A stretch of DNA of 64,000 nucleotides from Neopestalotiopsis rosae. Lineage: Eukaryota; Ascomycota; Sordariomycetes; Amphisphaeriales; Sporocadaceae. Below the pieces are notes generated by a model. The model saw nothing but the letters and a program-made list of their open reading frames with translations, did no database searches and was not told the origin of the DNA. A program made the translations under genes and the position numbers. Below, one piece after another: positions 20,188 to 32,994 of the stretch; position 1 is the first letter of the stretch; each line of letters opens with the position of its first letter. Location: the NCBI GenBank assembly GCA_023078685.1, contig JALGAS010000001.1, positions 2,480,001 to 2,544,000 on the forward strand. Reading direction: 5' to 3'.

Positions 20188-23100
20188 GATGGGATGTAGA
20201 TGTCCTTGTAAGCGAGAAGTAGGCTGCCTATGTCTTTAGTAGGGTACGTATGCATACGGTACCATTGATAGTTATAGCTTTTGAGCCGAGTAAAATGGCA
20301 AATTCAGCTGTCTCATTTCTGGCCGTTTCTTGCTCTCCTTGAATGGAAATACTTCAGGCTCCAATCCGGATATGGGCCCTTCTTCCTTTTCCCCCTTTGT
20401 TAATCGTCCGGCATCGCCAATCTGAAGATGAAATGAAATGACAAAAGCCTTGAATATAATCAGCCATAAATCGGCACTCACCCTCATACTGTAGTATCTG
20501 ATACTTTATATGTCCTAAAATTGAACATTTGGAATCGGAACTTGACAGACGGAGATCGATTTGCGGAGCGCTTGTGTTGGGAAACGTATACCACGGTCTA
20601 GAAAGCCAACTTTCCATATTTTCAAAGCCGCGAGCCAGAAACGTACTCGATCCTTAAATGGCGAACAATTAGGAGGGCTCACAACAGATATTCCCCTAGT
20701 TTCTGGACCACCACCAAACCATAATTGGAGCAGTACGATCACATAGTAGTCCACTCTATCCTGCAAATCCAACTTTCCTTCTCACAGAGACAACAACCGC
20801 CACAAAAGGCTCAAGCCAAAGTGTACGCAAATTTTTCGACTTCCTAAATAAGCCATTCTTCCCGGCATGGTATCGCACAGTGAAGGCAAAAACAGACATG
20901 CACAAACATGCGGAACTGCGAGAATAGGATCAGCACCGACGATCCCTTCGAAACACGTCGGTCACCCGTGCATCCCACTGCATCAGATATCGAAAACTCT
21001 GGCCTTGGAGCATTGACAACTGCTTTTGATACATCACTGACAGTACATACCAAGTGGGTCTGGCTGATGTACATGAATGTCAGCGCCGGATATGGATCAG
21101 ATTGGTACATGGTCAATGTCTATCGTCTGTCAGTGTCGAAAATCGGCATACTAAAAAGAAACTTCTTTTCGAGAGTGGGCGTGGCTGAGTGGGGTTGGCT
21201 CGACAGTACAAACGGCAGCCAGATTAACGAGTTTTGGGCTCCACCCTACCCACCCCTCGCAATCTGGATCAATAGACGACAGATTTACATATTCGCAACC
21301 GTGCACGCCGATAGACATCACCTTTCTGTCTTTTGTTCCGATACTAATTATTTTCGAACAGTCTCTCGCCGCCTTTCTAACTGTCTACCTGCATCGTATG
21401 GCAAACTGCAACTGCTTGACCGGTGCATCCCAGAGTTTAATGCTTATCAGCAAACTTTAGGCATGCATGGCGCCGATTCTGCCAAGAAGCGCCTGACTTG
21501 GTTTCTCCCATTGTCCGGAATCTGACAAGACAGTTTTGCTTGTGAGATTACTTTCGTCTATTAATTTGTTGACTGAACGGCTTGATGTAATACACGCCGG
21601 AAACAAAAAGAAAAAGAAAAAGAAAAGAAGCATTCTGGAGTGGCATTACACCTTCCACGGCTACACAGCATTATAGTCACCCGCAGCGGTGAACAAACCC
21701 AAATTTCTCATGCAGGCGACATCCGGACACCTCCTCTTGGACAGTAGGTACATAGCTTGATAGCTTGATTGATCACAAATCCATCCTACTTTGACACGCA
21801 CTATCCCTTGTCTTGAGCCCTTGCAACTTAAGTGGTATCAAATGCCACGAACTGCGACGCCATATACTACCGGGGCGACAGCTCATAGCACATTGTTGGA
21901 GTCGAGTGAAGGAAACGAGTCACCCCCAGACACTGTTGACTTCCCAATGACGATTTATCGCAATGACTGTACTTGGCTGGGGAATGTGGGAGTTTTGTCA
22001 TGATCGGACACTTGCATGCTGACCTATATGGAAGATAGAACGACAAGCATCAGTCCTCATGCTGTCTTATTTCCGTTTTGTTTTCTTCTTGGTTAAACAA
22101 GCTTCACAACGGAACCTCGCAGTTCAATTGATGTATTGAGCGATTACACTTAAAAAGGCAAAACCAGTGGCGTGGTCATAGGACAAAGCAAATAGCTGTT
22201 GAAAAGAGGATATTCACACTTGCATTTGATCGAGTCAGGATGGGGGGATGCTCTGTATATTCGCAGCCAACCGTGTGTCCCTGAATCCTAGAATGCAATA
22301 GAGCTGGCAGGATTCTGTCTGCTTGGGAAAGCCAACAATTCCTTTTCGGGGCTGACTGTGACATGTTTCTTTTCTCTAGAAAACGTTGAGCGGCGCCTAG
22401 CGTCTGTGGCACTCGACAAGAACGCCCAGTTCGAGAGTGAGTGATGGGCCTCTCGGAAGAAGAATTTAGCTAGCAAGCCCCTGTTGGACATGTCTATGAA
22501 TATAGGCATGTAGTGAAAATCGATCAATTGATATAGAAATATCAATGCTCGTTCCCTCTTGCATTCTTTCCCTGGTACTGTCACGTTTGTTCGCCTCAAG
22601 ATCCGCGTCAGTTACTGATCACCTCCACAATCGGATAAGTCACTAAGACTGTAGCGACGGGGCAGTCTAACTCAACCTCATTGGCCCAGCTACTCGACTG
22701 GAGTAATCAGTGGTTACCTGCTTTTGATTGTCGACGGCTCGAAATAGCAGCAGCGCTAGTGCCGCTTCCCGCAAGTCCAGACTCCACTTCGCGGAAGCAT
22801 GTAATCCACAATCCACACCAGCTGCTGGACTCTGGAGCTTCTACACTTGCCGTTTGTCCCTACTTAAGTTCCTCATTGACTGATGTCATCGCTACACAAA
22901 CGGACACTCTGCCGCCAGGTCAGCCCAGGAGAGCGTCCTAAGGGAAGAAGCTCAACTTGTATTTGAGTGGCGGCCATCGTCTCTTTTTTTTTTTTTTTTA
23001 TCCCCTTCACCCTTCCTCTTTCGCCTCCCAAATATCTTTTACCCACCTACGTCGGCCATCAAGCAATCCTTGGGTCTGCATAAGAGGAACATCTTTATAG

Positions 23101-23836
23101 GATGAGCATAGCTTCATCACCCACCTAGATCACGGTTAGTCGAAAGCTTTTCTATACGCCTATGTGGTTTCCCGCTTTTTCCTTTCCAAGGTCAACGTTT
23201 CGAAGATGCTGAAAGCTAGAATCTAGAAGCAGCCTGCTACCAACACTGTTCTACATATTTTCTCATAGCCTGCACTCCGCGTAAACAAACTGCAAACGTT
23301 GACAGAGGATTTCTACTTCTTTCAATTTTGATGTACGTCTTGCCAAGGCAGCTATCTTGGAAGGATCATTTTCTGTTTGTCCTTGCCCTCCAAAGAACCA
23401 ACCAGCATTCTGTTATAGCTGTGCAAGCTGAGCTTGGATCTGCCACTTCGATAAGAGAGCTGCATACCGTCATCTCCTTGCCCATTCTTTTGCCTTTGGT
23501 TTTCTTTTCGACGCACTATCCTCATGCTTCCAGATCACGTCGTCTGTTTTCACGAGCAACCGCTGAGACAAATCGGCACTTTGATACAACGCAAACGCTG
23601 ACACTCAAAAAGCCAAACCGGGATTCCCTGGGAAGGAAAGCACTCATTCCTCTCTTATTCCAGTTCAAAATTTTGTTAATTTTTTGAACTTTTATTGTTA
23701 TTAAGATTTTTTTCCCCAAAACCTTTCAGGCAATTTCTTGCATGCCCAGTCAATAATCACCTTGTGGCGTCTCATTGCACCATTCTCAAGACCAATTCTC
23801 TACCCACCCAAGTCAACCAAACCAATCACATCAACC
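20188..23836. other. 3.6-kb gene-poor region upstream of Argonaute
   Basis: No supported gene. About 21040-21110 contains a short segment (ACATGAATGTCAGCGCCGGA) shared in inverted orientation with 41150-41210. A purine tract lies at 21603-21630 and a run of about 15 T at 22983-23000. The last kilobase before the Argonaute ATG is pyrimidine-rich and probably holds its promoter and leader. Confidence 0.4.
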
Positions 23837-26788
23837 ATGGCTGATCGTGGTCGAGGTCAAGGTCGTGGTGGTCGTAGTGGTCGTGGGGTTGGCCGTGGAC
23901 GTGGTGACGTCCAAGGCGGTCGCGGCAGCGCCGATGCCGGTGCTCAACATGTCGGCGGTAGCTTTCGCGGAGACCGCGGTGGGTTCCGAGGAGACCGTGG
24001 TGGAGGCTTCCGTGGCGGCTTCAGACCACATGGCGAGAAGTTTGCTGGCGAGGATTTCGCATTCAGGTAGTTGTACAGTGCACATTCCACTCGTGACGTA
24101 TACTGACTTCTCAAGCACAAATGCGGTTCCTAACCCGGATGCAAATGTCACGAAGCTGGAGGATTCATTGATCCAAAACGGCCAACTGATGGCCTCCATG
24201 TCGCAACTCTCATTATCCCGATCAAAGACATCGACAGAGTTCATCCCTTTGCGACCTTCATTTGGCACAAAGGGCAAAGAGGTGGTGCTTTGGGCCAATT
24301 ATTTTGACATGAAAGTCAAGAACCAAGCCTTATTCAAGTACAGTGTCAAGGTCGCCAAGGTACCCGACGAAGATGCAGGAGCCAATTTCAAAATCCCACA
24401 AACAAAGGGCCGTAAATTACAGCGAGTTCTTGAACTTGCACTTGGAAAGTTGGGCAACGCGATTCCTATTGTATCCGAGTTTAAGAGCCAAGTTGTTTCT
24501 CTGAAACCCTTAACCCTTCCGAACGATGGCGTTCTGGAGGTTCTCTACGCGGAAGAGGGCCGCGGTGAGAAATTCACGGTGGCTTTCCACGGTCCTAATG
24601 AAGTTCATGTGCCTGAGTTACTGTCTTTCTTGTCGACAATGCAAGCCTTGGGCTCGTCGTTTCCTCTTTTCGCGGACGTTATCGACGCCATTGGTGTTGC
24701 TGTCGGTCACAGCCCCCGAGCCTGCCTAGACATTGCCTCCTTGGGCAGCGGCCGACACTTTCCGCTCAACCTGAACGATCAATCTTTTGATCTCGGCACC
24801 CCTGAACAGAACAAGATCGTGCGCGGTTACTTCCAGAGCGTGCGCCCGGCCACCGGCCGTGTTCTTCTCAATGTAAACGTCTCACATGGCGTTTTCCGCT
24901 TCCATGGCCCCATGACCGCTTACTTTCGTGGTTTTGATTTTTCTTCTCAGTATGGACTCAGCCTCGTGAATAAAGCCATTTTGAAACGACGAGTCAAGGT
25001 CCAAATCCTTGTGGACAAGAACCAACCGGCAACAAAGTATTCCAAGGCCCCTAAGAAGGGCAAGGGCTCTTCGGCTCCTGGCAAGCCGGCCGGTGTTGCA
25101 TGGGTCAAGGAAACAGTTTGCCATGGTCTTGCGACAACTCATGATGGTGCTGGCGAGAACCGACACAAAGTCAGCCGTTTTGGCGCTCGTCCTCATGAGG
25201 TATCTTTTCGGATGAATGCCCCCGCGCCAGCAGGATTTACTGAAGGGCAATGGGTCACGGTTTCCCAGTACTTTCAAACCAGTAAGTGGATAACTTTGAG
25301 CAGCATGATGTCCTAACTAATACTGCATAGGATACGGTTACCAAGTTGACCTGGCTCTCCCGCTGGTCAACACGGGAACTATCAAGAGGCCCGTGCATAC
25401 ACCTGCAGAGCTGGTTGAGCTCATCGATGGTCAGCCGCTTCAGCGGAAGCTGACGACAGGTGAGACGCGCGACATGATCAAGTTCGCCTGTCGGTCCCCC
25501 GTGGCTAATGCCACCTCGATCGTGACCACTGGCCGCACCGCGCTGGGCTTCGTCAACAATTCCATTCTGGTGAGTTTTAATTACTTATTTCACAAGGCAA
25601 ACTCTTGATATTAAACAGTCGCAAGGCTACTTTTGGTACTACTGTCTCGGAAGGTCTTCTGACTGTCCGCGGTCGGGAGCTCCAACCTCCACAGGTGATC
25701 TATGCCAGCCTGAAGAATCCGAAGGCGACACAGAAGCCGCGAGTCGCAGAGGGCTCATGGAATAGTAAGTTACACCACAAAAATTCGCACACATGACTTG
25801 CGGAATGTCCAACTTATGTGCACGGAGTACCGATCGTTGATCAAGTCTTATCATAGTGCGAGATGTGAAAGTTGTAAAGCCCGGTAGGCCCATTCAGACC
25901 TGGAATTGGGTATACATTGTGACCGATAGCGGCGATCCATATCTGCAGCAAAAGGTGCAAGCAGCTGTTGCGGGAATGGTTGACTTTTGGCGCAGCATGG
26001 GCATCGCGATCCCTGGACGGCCAAGAAGCATGGAAGGTGTGCGAATTGAGATTCCCAGAGGTGCCCAACCCGCCCAAGTGATTGATACCGCCTTCGCAAG
26101 ATTCCCAGCAAATGCCGAGTTTGCCTTTGTTGTCCTCCCCGACAAGGGCACCGAAGTCTACAACGCGGTCAAGACTTGTGCCGATACCAGATACGGCTTC
26201 CACACTGTCAATGTTGTGCGTACCAACATTCTCAACGAGAGAGGCCGGGACCAGTACTACGCTAATGTTGGCCTCAAGGTCAACCTGAAGGCCGGCGGTG
26301 TGAATCATAAACTTGAAGGCGGCGTCACGCTTGTCAAGGAAGCGAAGACCATGGTCGTCGGGTACGATGTCACCCACCCGACCAACATGTGCGGCAACAC
26401 AGACAACGTTCCCAGCATGGTTGGCATGGTTTCAAGCATTGATGCCGAATTAGCTCAATTCCCTGGCACTGCCTGGGCCCAGGCTGGTAGGGTAGAGATG
26501 CTCGACAGCAACCTCGAGTCCAAATTCGAGGAGCGCATCCGCCTTTGGCAGAAGCACAACCCTGGCCGCCCCCTAGAAAATATTGTTATTTACCGTGATG
26601 GTGCTCTCACCCGTCTCGTCCACGGCATGAAGTATATTGTGCGTCCGACTCAGTCTGGCAGAGGGTCTTGGACCTCGATCTGGACCTCGATCAGCATGTT
26701 CCTATCAAGTATTAGCAGAGTCGTGGGCCATCTAAATAGAATAGTGAATGGAGGGAAACTGGGTAGGAATCACAAGCGAAAGAAGTGA
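23837..26788 (+). CDS. Argonaute (QDE-2/AGO type) with truncated PIWI domain
   Basis: The small-RNA-binding core of RNA silencing. Five exons give 901 aa: 23837-24066, 24116-25281, 25331-25569, 25626-25764 and 25857-26788. The third intron must use the CAAG acceptor at 25625 to keep frame. The ATG sits in CAACCATGG. Residues 1-75 form an RGG/GRG-rich arginine-glycine tail. Then come the N domain, linker 1 (GRVLLNVNVSHGVFR), PAZ, linker 2 (TVSEGLLTVRGREL), MID (EFAFVVLPDKG) and PIWI. PIWI shows the first catalytic Asp in VVGYDVTHPT and the second in IVIYRDG. Immediately after YRDG the sequence loses similarity (about 26600) and ends about 60 codons later in a basic tail. The rest of PIWI, including the last catalytic D/H, is absent. 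Family members are usually near 1000 aa. Slicer activity is therefore unlikely, although guide binding through MID/PAZ is conceivable. Confidence 0.9.
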
Positions 26789-27714
26789 GTAGCTAGTTGT
26801 GCTCCGTTTTAGACTTATCAATTGACATTCAAATACTTCCCTGCATTAGGAAAACCGGAAGGAATTGTTAGGAGGCGAAGCAATCTATTCTGAGTAGGAA
26901 CCAAGGGGGAAAAAAAAAGGGAAAAAAAAAGCACCACAGTAATTGTTCTAGTTTCTCTTTTTGTCGGCATATCTACAAACTTGTAGAATTCTGCTTAAGG
27001 AACATCTGTTTTAAGATAGTAGAGACAACTTGCAGATCAAGACTTTGGTGCATTTCGATTGAGCCTCAAACTTTTGTGGGAGGACCGTCGTAAACACGCA
27101 GTTCCTCGCCTCCTGTGCCTAGAGCCCATTCTGCCCACCGACCGGGAATACACTGGACGCCTTGATAGAAGTAGAGCTTCTTCTAGCCGACGAGGCAGTC
27201 GTAACCTGGTGGTCATATATCCCTGCAAGCGATTGACTAGCTATCGCAATTAGCAGCTGGGCACATTGCAAGGGATGGACGAAGACCAATGAAGAACGAG
27301 AAAGGGGTTGAAGCGGAAGGCGGAAGATGAGTTGGTAGCTGATGTCGAAGAGTATCCTTTCGATGAGGTAGAGCAGGTGTGAGGGGCCATATTCTAAGAT
27401 TTTACAGCAGCACAGCAATGTACGTAGCGGGTGGGTAATGAAAGTTTGGAATCATTGGAACGATTAGAGATTTGACTCAAGGAGAAAATGCCGTGCTTCT
27501 TTTTATTCCTTCGCCCCGTTTTCCTCGTTTTTGCCTGCGCACGGTATAATCTCTATTACATTCAAATATACTCGCAGGCGAAATATCTGAAAAGCTAAAT
27601 CTAAGACATCGTTGCCATAACAGGAGCCCTGTGGAAGTGGTTGTAAGGCAATACGCGTCTTATGATGATATGTGTGATTAACCATAGCCATGCGCATCAT
27701 AATACCTCTCTGGT
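26789..27714. other. Argonaute 3' flank, no gene seen
   Basis: Contains A-rich tracts (26908-26932) and no recognisable remainder of the PIWI domain on either strand. The short frames are not supported. Confidence 0.4.
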
Positions 27715-27925
27715 GCGGCAAGTCGCAAGTTCCAGCACAATCGAAAGCGGTACACCAGCGTAGCGGAATACGGCTTTAAGACCCGCAGCGGCCAGACTAA
27801 CCCTTTGCTGTAGCCACTATTCCTTGGGCTAGAGAACAGGCACCGTAGACTTGAAGGACTACATCCTACGTACTATGTCCGGAAGCCGGAGTTGAGACCC
27901 ACAGTATCTTCGGTCTACGGGCATC
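27715..27925 (-). repeat. family-A dispersed repeat copy
   Basis: Reverse-orientation copy with CCAGCGTAGCGGAATACGG near 27756 and GGAGTTGAGACCCACAGTATCTTCGG-like core near 27880. Confidence 0.6.
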
Positions 27926-28004
27926 CACCCGCCAAGCAAACATGGCATGGGCAAGTCGAATAACTGACCTACCAAGTCAAAATGACAGACCCTTACAGGA
28001 AGCG

Positions 28005-28225
28005 ATTCTGAGTCACTCAGACTTTGAATGAGCAAACACTTAGTCCGAAATCGAAAGGCTAACAACCTAGGTAGAACGTCATATTTGCATTGCACATGGA
28101 CATGCAGGCTGCCAGAGGGTTCATCTTGGTCACGCCAGGCTTACGCTGCAGCTAAGCCGTGTTGTCAGGTCCAGTTCAATATGTTGCTACCCTGAATTAC
28201 ATAAATGCCAGCAGCCTCATAAAAC
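28005..28225 (+). repeat. family-C dispersed repeat, copy 1
   Basis: About 220 nt nearly identical to 41862-42080 (direct). It is also found diverged in reverse orientation at 37055-37255. Shared landmarks are ACTCAGACTTTGAATG, TGGACATGCAGGCTGCCAG and TACGCTGCAGCTAAGCC. Confidence 0.8.
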
Positions 28226-28324
28226 AGCGACTTGTTTGCGCTCCTTGCAAGTATGTAGCCACTCACTACCATAGGCGATGCGCTCGGAAGCCTCCTAAGC
28301 GGGCCCGCCTGTGCGTGAAGGACT

Positions 28325-28520
28325 TGAAATATGGGCCTTAAACCCGCAAGCCGGGATTATGTGGGTCCAAAGCTCCGGCTCTCCGGATGGAGGACGGAAT
28401 CACTACAATGCTTGCCCCTTTGAGCCAGGTAAGAGTGGTAATAGCAACAAGGATTTTATTTGGATGATGCGGATCTTATGACCGTATCCCGCTGAGCTAT
28501 TGTAGTTTGTCCCGGTAGCT
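28325..28520 (+). repeat. family-A dispersed repeat copy
   Basis: Forward copy with TAAACCCGCAAGCCGGG, TCCAAAGCTCCGGCTC and GGATCTTATGACCGTATCCC. Confidence 0.6.
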
Positions 28521-29140
28521 AGAGCGGCAGGTAATGTACAATGTGTCAAGTCAAGTCTTGTTTCTTATCAGGTAGTACAAACCACGACCTTATTTTTGAA
28601 GATTTCCTTGCTAGGACCTGGCCAGCTCCAAATATCATCGGCATCCTACAAGATACGGCCTACTCAACTTAACTGCAGTAGTCTGCACTAGGTTGATCGA
28701 TGTTTCGCTACTTCGTTCAGAATGTATGGCCCGACCAAGTCTAGGTACATAGTCCACAAGATAAATAGGAGTACGTAGTTTTATCCTCCCCCTGGGACCT
28801 TCTTAGGGCCTGAGATCAAATTCGGAGTCAGAGCTGGATTTTCCGGACAAGATGTCTACCTCATCAACATAACCAACCACGAGAAACCGCCTGCCACTCT
28901 CTTCTGACTCTAGATGTCGTCGTATTAGCTTTCTCGGATCTTCGTCTTTGTTGTCTCGCAGCATCCACATATGCCTGATCAAAAGCCATGCGACTGTACA
29001 CTGAAATCTCCAAAAACAGAATGGTCTAGCTTATCATCTTTCGACCTGTACGCAAATTGCAGTGCTACTGTTGTCCTACTATTGACTACCTAGACCTAGC
29101 ATCGCGAGCTTCAGACGGTCTAGTGTTCGAGGAGTTTAAT
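28521..29140. other. no gene seen
   Basis: AT-rich unique-looking sequence with no supported frame. Confidence 0.35.
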
Positions 29141-29144
29141 CTGA

Positions 29145-29275
29145 TAGAATGATCTCGACGTGGGAAAGGGGCTCCACTCAAGGCTCCCCCATGGCAGCAC
29201 AGTGTATAGGACTCTCAAGGCTCCCCCATGGCAGCACAGTGTATAGGACTCTGGTGGAGGATATACGCGTAGGTA
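29145..29275 (+). repeat. repeat with internal 37-bp tandem duplication
   Basis: A 37-bp unit containing GGCTCCCCCATGGCAGCAC occurs twice in tandem (29180-29216 and 29217-29253). A single-unit version of the same segment lies inverted at about 38925-39010, next to the same GTGGGAAAGGGG flank. Confidence 0.8.
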
Positions 29276-29546
29276 TCTCATTGATGATTTGCAAACTCTG
29301 TCCCTTGATTCCAATACCTACGCGTGCCCTCCCGGATTGCACTCGTTCTCGCATACATCTGCCCTCGATGCGATTGCGATCTGGACTACCATCTCGCTCC
29401 TCATTTCGATTTGCCAGATGCGTTCATCTATATCTACCATATTGTTCATGTGGACTACAGGTAAACATGTTAATCTATATCATCCCGATTGTTATCATGT
29501 GCCACGACTACAGGTAGTGCAGTAGTGTTAACGTCCTCAAAAACAT

Positions 29547-29865
29547 CCGTATCCCAGAATAGGATAATCGCAAGTGCAGTAGTTCAGGCTTGAAACCATG
29601 TCCGTATCCCAGAATAGGATAATCGGTACATGACTGCGAGCTTGTCCGTGTGTGATTGAAAGATCGTCGTTTGTCATGGGTACTTGGCTGTTCGATTTTT
29701 CGAATAAGTGTAACCGCATGGATGTTGTAACCGAGAGACTCGGACATGGAGTGATTCGTGCAGATCAAGCTGCAGCAGCACCAGGCATAACCGCATGGAT
29801 GTTCGAAATACACACATGGAGTGATTCGTGAAATCAAAGGTGCAGCAGCACCAGATGCGGCCAAA
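29547..29865 (+). repeat. two local direct duplications
   Basis: TCCGTATCCCAGAATAGGAT recurs at a 55-nt spacing (about 29546 and 29601). A unit of about 77-80 nt containing AACCGCATGGATGTT, ACATGGAGTGATTCGTG and GCAGCAGCACCAG is present twice between 29711 and 29865. Confidence 0.75.
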
Positions 29866-30329
29866 AAGAATAGCAATAATACTTTGTCCATGATCTTAAG
29901 TAAATCGAAGTTTCCCGCATATGCTTAGCAGGCATACCTGTACAGGCGAGAATGTTTGGAGAAGCAAGTGGCACGTTGGCGTAGCGATATACTTTCTTTA
30001 TACTTGTTAAATGGTGCCCATATGTAGCCATCGAAGTAGCCGATTCATCATTAGAAGACAGATACGATATTGTTATTGACAGGTACGAGTCATGAGTCAT
30101 GTCGCCGGGACCAGGCAATGGATAGGTTGCTCCTCCTTCCAAAGATTCTCGCTAATAACTGAGCCAGGACATATCCTGGACAGATACCGCCATGGAATAA
30201 GACATTGAACCAAATGTGGAACACGACAAAGTCCGGGCTTACGACGACCGAAGCCGGTATGGAAATGTAACCAAGTCTTTCCGTCTTCTGTCGAGTGTAC
30301 TTTCCAAAGGAATGAGCCTTGCACATCGC

Positions 30330-30735
30330 TGTCCCTTATGTGTGGCAGATCATAAGTCCCCTCTCAAGCGAAAGCAATCACCAGCGCAGCGGAACACGGT
30401 CATAAGACCCACATCGGCCAGACCAACCCCGTTGCTATTGCCTCTCTACTTGAATCAAAGGAACAAGCACCGTAGACTCACGGGTTACGTCCGGAAAGCC
30501 GGAGTTAAGGCCCACCATATCTTCGAGGTGCGGGTGTTCGATCCACCCACCAATACATGTTTGCTCTCCTCCAAGGGTGCATGACCAAGATTACATGGTT
30601 GATCAGGAGCAGGTGGGTGTGCTCCGATCAATGTATGTGACACCTCCATATATAACTTGCAAGGGGTGGATTAAACGCCCGCTGGCTGAAGATATTGTGG
30701 GGTCTTAGCTCAGGCCTTTTGGATGGACGTTGGAG
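30330..30735. repeat. family-A copies in opposite orientations
   Basis: A reverse copy (30330-30555, with GCGCAGCGGAACACGGTCAT and GGAGTTAAGGCCCACCATAT) is followed by a partial forward copy (30665-30735). Confidence 0.6.
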
Positions 30736-30829
30736 TTTATATTGCCTACACTATGTACATCAACGAGCTAGGCGAAAGGTCATGGTGTTATGCATTTGTA
30801 AGCCTATTCAAATCTATAGTGCCAGCTAC

Positions 30830-30945
30830 CGGCAAAGTGGCAGTGGACCTTCCACCCGCTTCCGTGGCTTGCATTCTTTTTATGTTTACGAATTTTAGAG
30901 TGCTACCAGGAGTATATTCCTGTGGACGATTCACGCTTGGTCGTC
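30830..30945 (+). repeat. family-D repeat, diverged copy
   Basis: This segment shares GTGGACCTTCCACCC, a TATTTACGA-like stretch and an ACGATTCA.ACTTGG-like end with 32640-32755. Confidence 0.5.
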
Positions 30946-31344
30946 ATGATCCCAGGCGACTTGGAATGACTGTACACGAAAACACTGAAAATAAGTACTT
31001 CCGCACCGCGCTAAAACTATATTCAATCAATCTACTTCGGAGTGATATCCGCTTTAGACTGTTAGATGCGGAGTAGTAATTGTTGGCGCTTGTGAAGGAG
31101 CCAGTGGACCAGCCACGGTGGTGTTAATCGCGATGGACTCTCATAGCTGTGACAAAAGGTATCATTGTACCCAGGTAGTAAATGATGCTAAAAGTATTTT
31201 TGGGAATCTTTCAAAACAATCCATGGTAGAACCCAATGATCTGGAACAAAGTTCGATTCCGACACTTGCAACATGGAAGCAGCGTTCTGGAGACAATTGT
31301 GTACGGTCTTTACTTCCGTGTCCATCTCAACCTTTTTCGTTCTT

Positions 31345-31410
31345 TAGATTAGGAGGTGTCAAGGTCCACATATCCTCGGGTTGCGGGCGTATGATCCACA
31401 CCTCTCCAAC
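31345..31410 (-). repeat. family-A fragment
   Basis: A short reverse fragment: AAGGTCCACATATCCTCGGG then GATCCACACC. Confidence 0.45.
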
Positions 31411-31589
31411 AATGTGGGGCTCCTAGTCGAAGCGAGCGGGATTGTGCGATGGGACTGAATGAATCCATGGTTGGATTCGAAGGACTTTCTCGTATACTGT
31501 ACACTCAAGGCCCTTAATTTAATATTAAAATCTGCAATGTCGCCTTATACCGTAACACATGACATCTAACATCCGGCACTGTTGCAATC

Positions 31590-32330
31590 ATGTTTTCTAC
31601 GCACGACATCCTTTCATCGTTCATCGCGAAACTTTTTATCATCCCCAAACAGACGATACAAATCTTTCACATCGTTTCACGTACCACTGCAGCGTCTCGA
31701 AAGTTTTCAAAAGCAAATTTGTACCTCCACATTCTAGTACCGAATCTTGAACTCCTCCGATACTGGGCACTCTATCTCAAAGACGGCCGTCATCCAAGCC
31801 CAACCTACTCTGACTTCGCGGTCATGGTGTTTCATTCATGGACGAGCCACCTGATTGTTTATCAGGGACATTATCGTGGACATAAAGTAATTGTTCGGCC
31901 TATATTTCAGGCCCAGATGCTACTACGTTTGGTCGTCTCATTCGCATCAGTCTTTCTCGGCTTCCCAGACTTGCATTCGGCGACTATGAAGATCAACGCT
32001 TCAGCGTCCTATCCTCATATTATTATTCATATTGCGTCAAGACTTAAGGTATTTGCGACATACAGAGAAATTTATACAGCTTTCGTATCCCATCTACATT
32101 CAAGATCAGAGATATCTCCGGAAATGCATATGTTCCCTACGTACAAGGACATCTACACCGGCATGATTTTCATTGGCACACTAAGAGCAATGAGATACTC
32201 CGGCATCTGGTGTGGCCCGCAGGCTTTTGTTTGTCTGTGGGGGGCTTTATGGCTACGTGAGATGTTCATCGCACGAAACCTGGCGAATAGGGCAGACACA
32301 AAGACGGCAAGGTCAAAACATGTGGAATGA
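31590..32330 (+). CDS. hypothetical protein
   Basis: An uninterrupted 246-codon frame from an ATG in an otherwise gene-poor stretch. The translation is rich in Ile, Phe, His and Ser with several hydrophobic runs (LLRLVVSFASVFLGF, FVCLWGALWLREMF). I recognise no family and codon use looks random, so it may be a chance frame in an old repeat. Listed because of its length only. Confidence 0.22.
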   Translation: MFSTHDILSSFIAKLFIIPKQTIQIFHIVSRTTAASRKFSKANLYLHILVPNLELLRYWALYLKDGRHPSPTYSDFAVMVFHSWTSHLIVYQGHYRGHKVIVRPIFQAQMLLRLVVSFASVFLGFPDLHSATMKINASASYPHIIIHIASRLKVFATYREIYTAFVSHLHSRSEISPEMHMFPTYKDIYTGMIFIGTLRAMRYSGIWCGPQAFVCLWGALWLREMFIARNLANRADTKTARSKHVE

Positions 32331-32639
32331 AAGGCGTATTCAGAGACAATATCTGTCGCCTTTGAGGATTAAGATACTATAGCAACGGAATAGAACATAA
32401 CCGAAGGACTATGGATCCAGCACCGAATACTAGCCAGGACATCCTCGATGACCGTGATTAAGATATACTACTTGTTGGATACTCTTCTGTCCTCCCTGGG
32501 ACATTTCCAGGATTGCCACTGTGGAACAAGAATTGAACTAGGTGTGGAGAAAAAGGCAGACAGAGTTAGACAAAAGCACCAACACGTATGGGACCATGGT
32601 TGTTTTCGGCCAAGTGTAAAGTTCGGGCATTCAACTGGA

Positions 32640-32945
32640 AAAATGGCATTGGCTGGACCTTCCACCCACATCCGTTGCGTGTATCCTCTCTATATTTACG
32701 AGGTGACAAAGCTACTAGGAGTGAATTTTTGTACACGATTCATACTTGGACTTATGTTCCGGTCCGAGCCAGGATATGGAAGGCGTTCAGATGGGTACAG
32801 AGACGCATATTTTGGCTTGGTGCCGGTTCCTTGCTTTCTCATTACGCAATGCCGGTTTGGGATCCGCCACGGAGGTTGGTTAGATCCTGTTTTGGAACAA
32901 GTTGAACACAGACCTCAACCAGATCCACTCGGTACTGTTGTTCAC
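32640..32945 (-). repeat. family-D repeat, full copy
   Basis: About 300 nt matching 54845-55030 in inverted orientation. The match includes CTCGGACCGGAACATAAGTC-like and CAGTACCGAGTGGATCTGG-like blocks, read on the minus strand here. Confidence 0.75.
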
Positions 32946-32994
32946 ACCCAAAGCACTTGCTGAATTGCTTGTCAATCATCATATACACACAATT

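Noticed and set aside
25570..25625. Apparent frameshift between Argonaute exons 3 and 4
   Set aside because: It appears only if the AAACAG acceptor at 25618 is used. The next AG (CAAG at 25625) keeps the frame and gives the expected linker sequence.
29145..29865. CRISPR-like array from the short direct repeats
   Set aside because: Only two units of each repeat, with no regular spacers, in a eukaryotic context.
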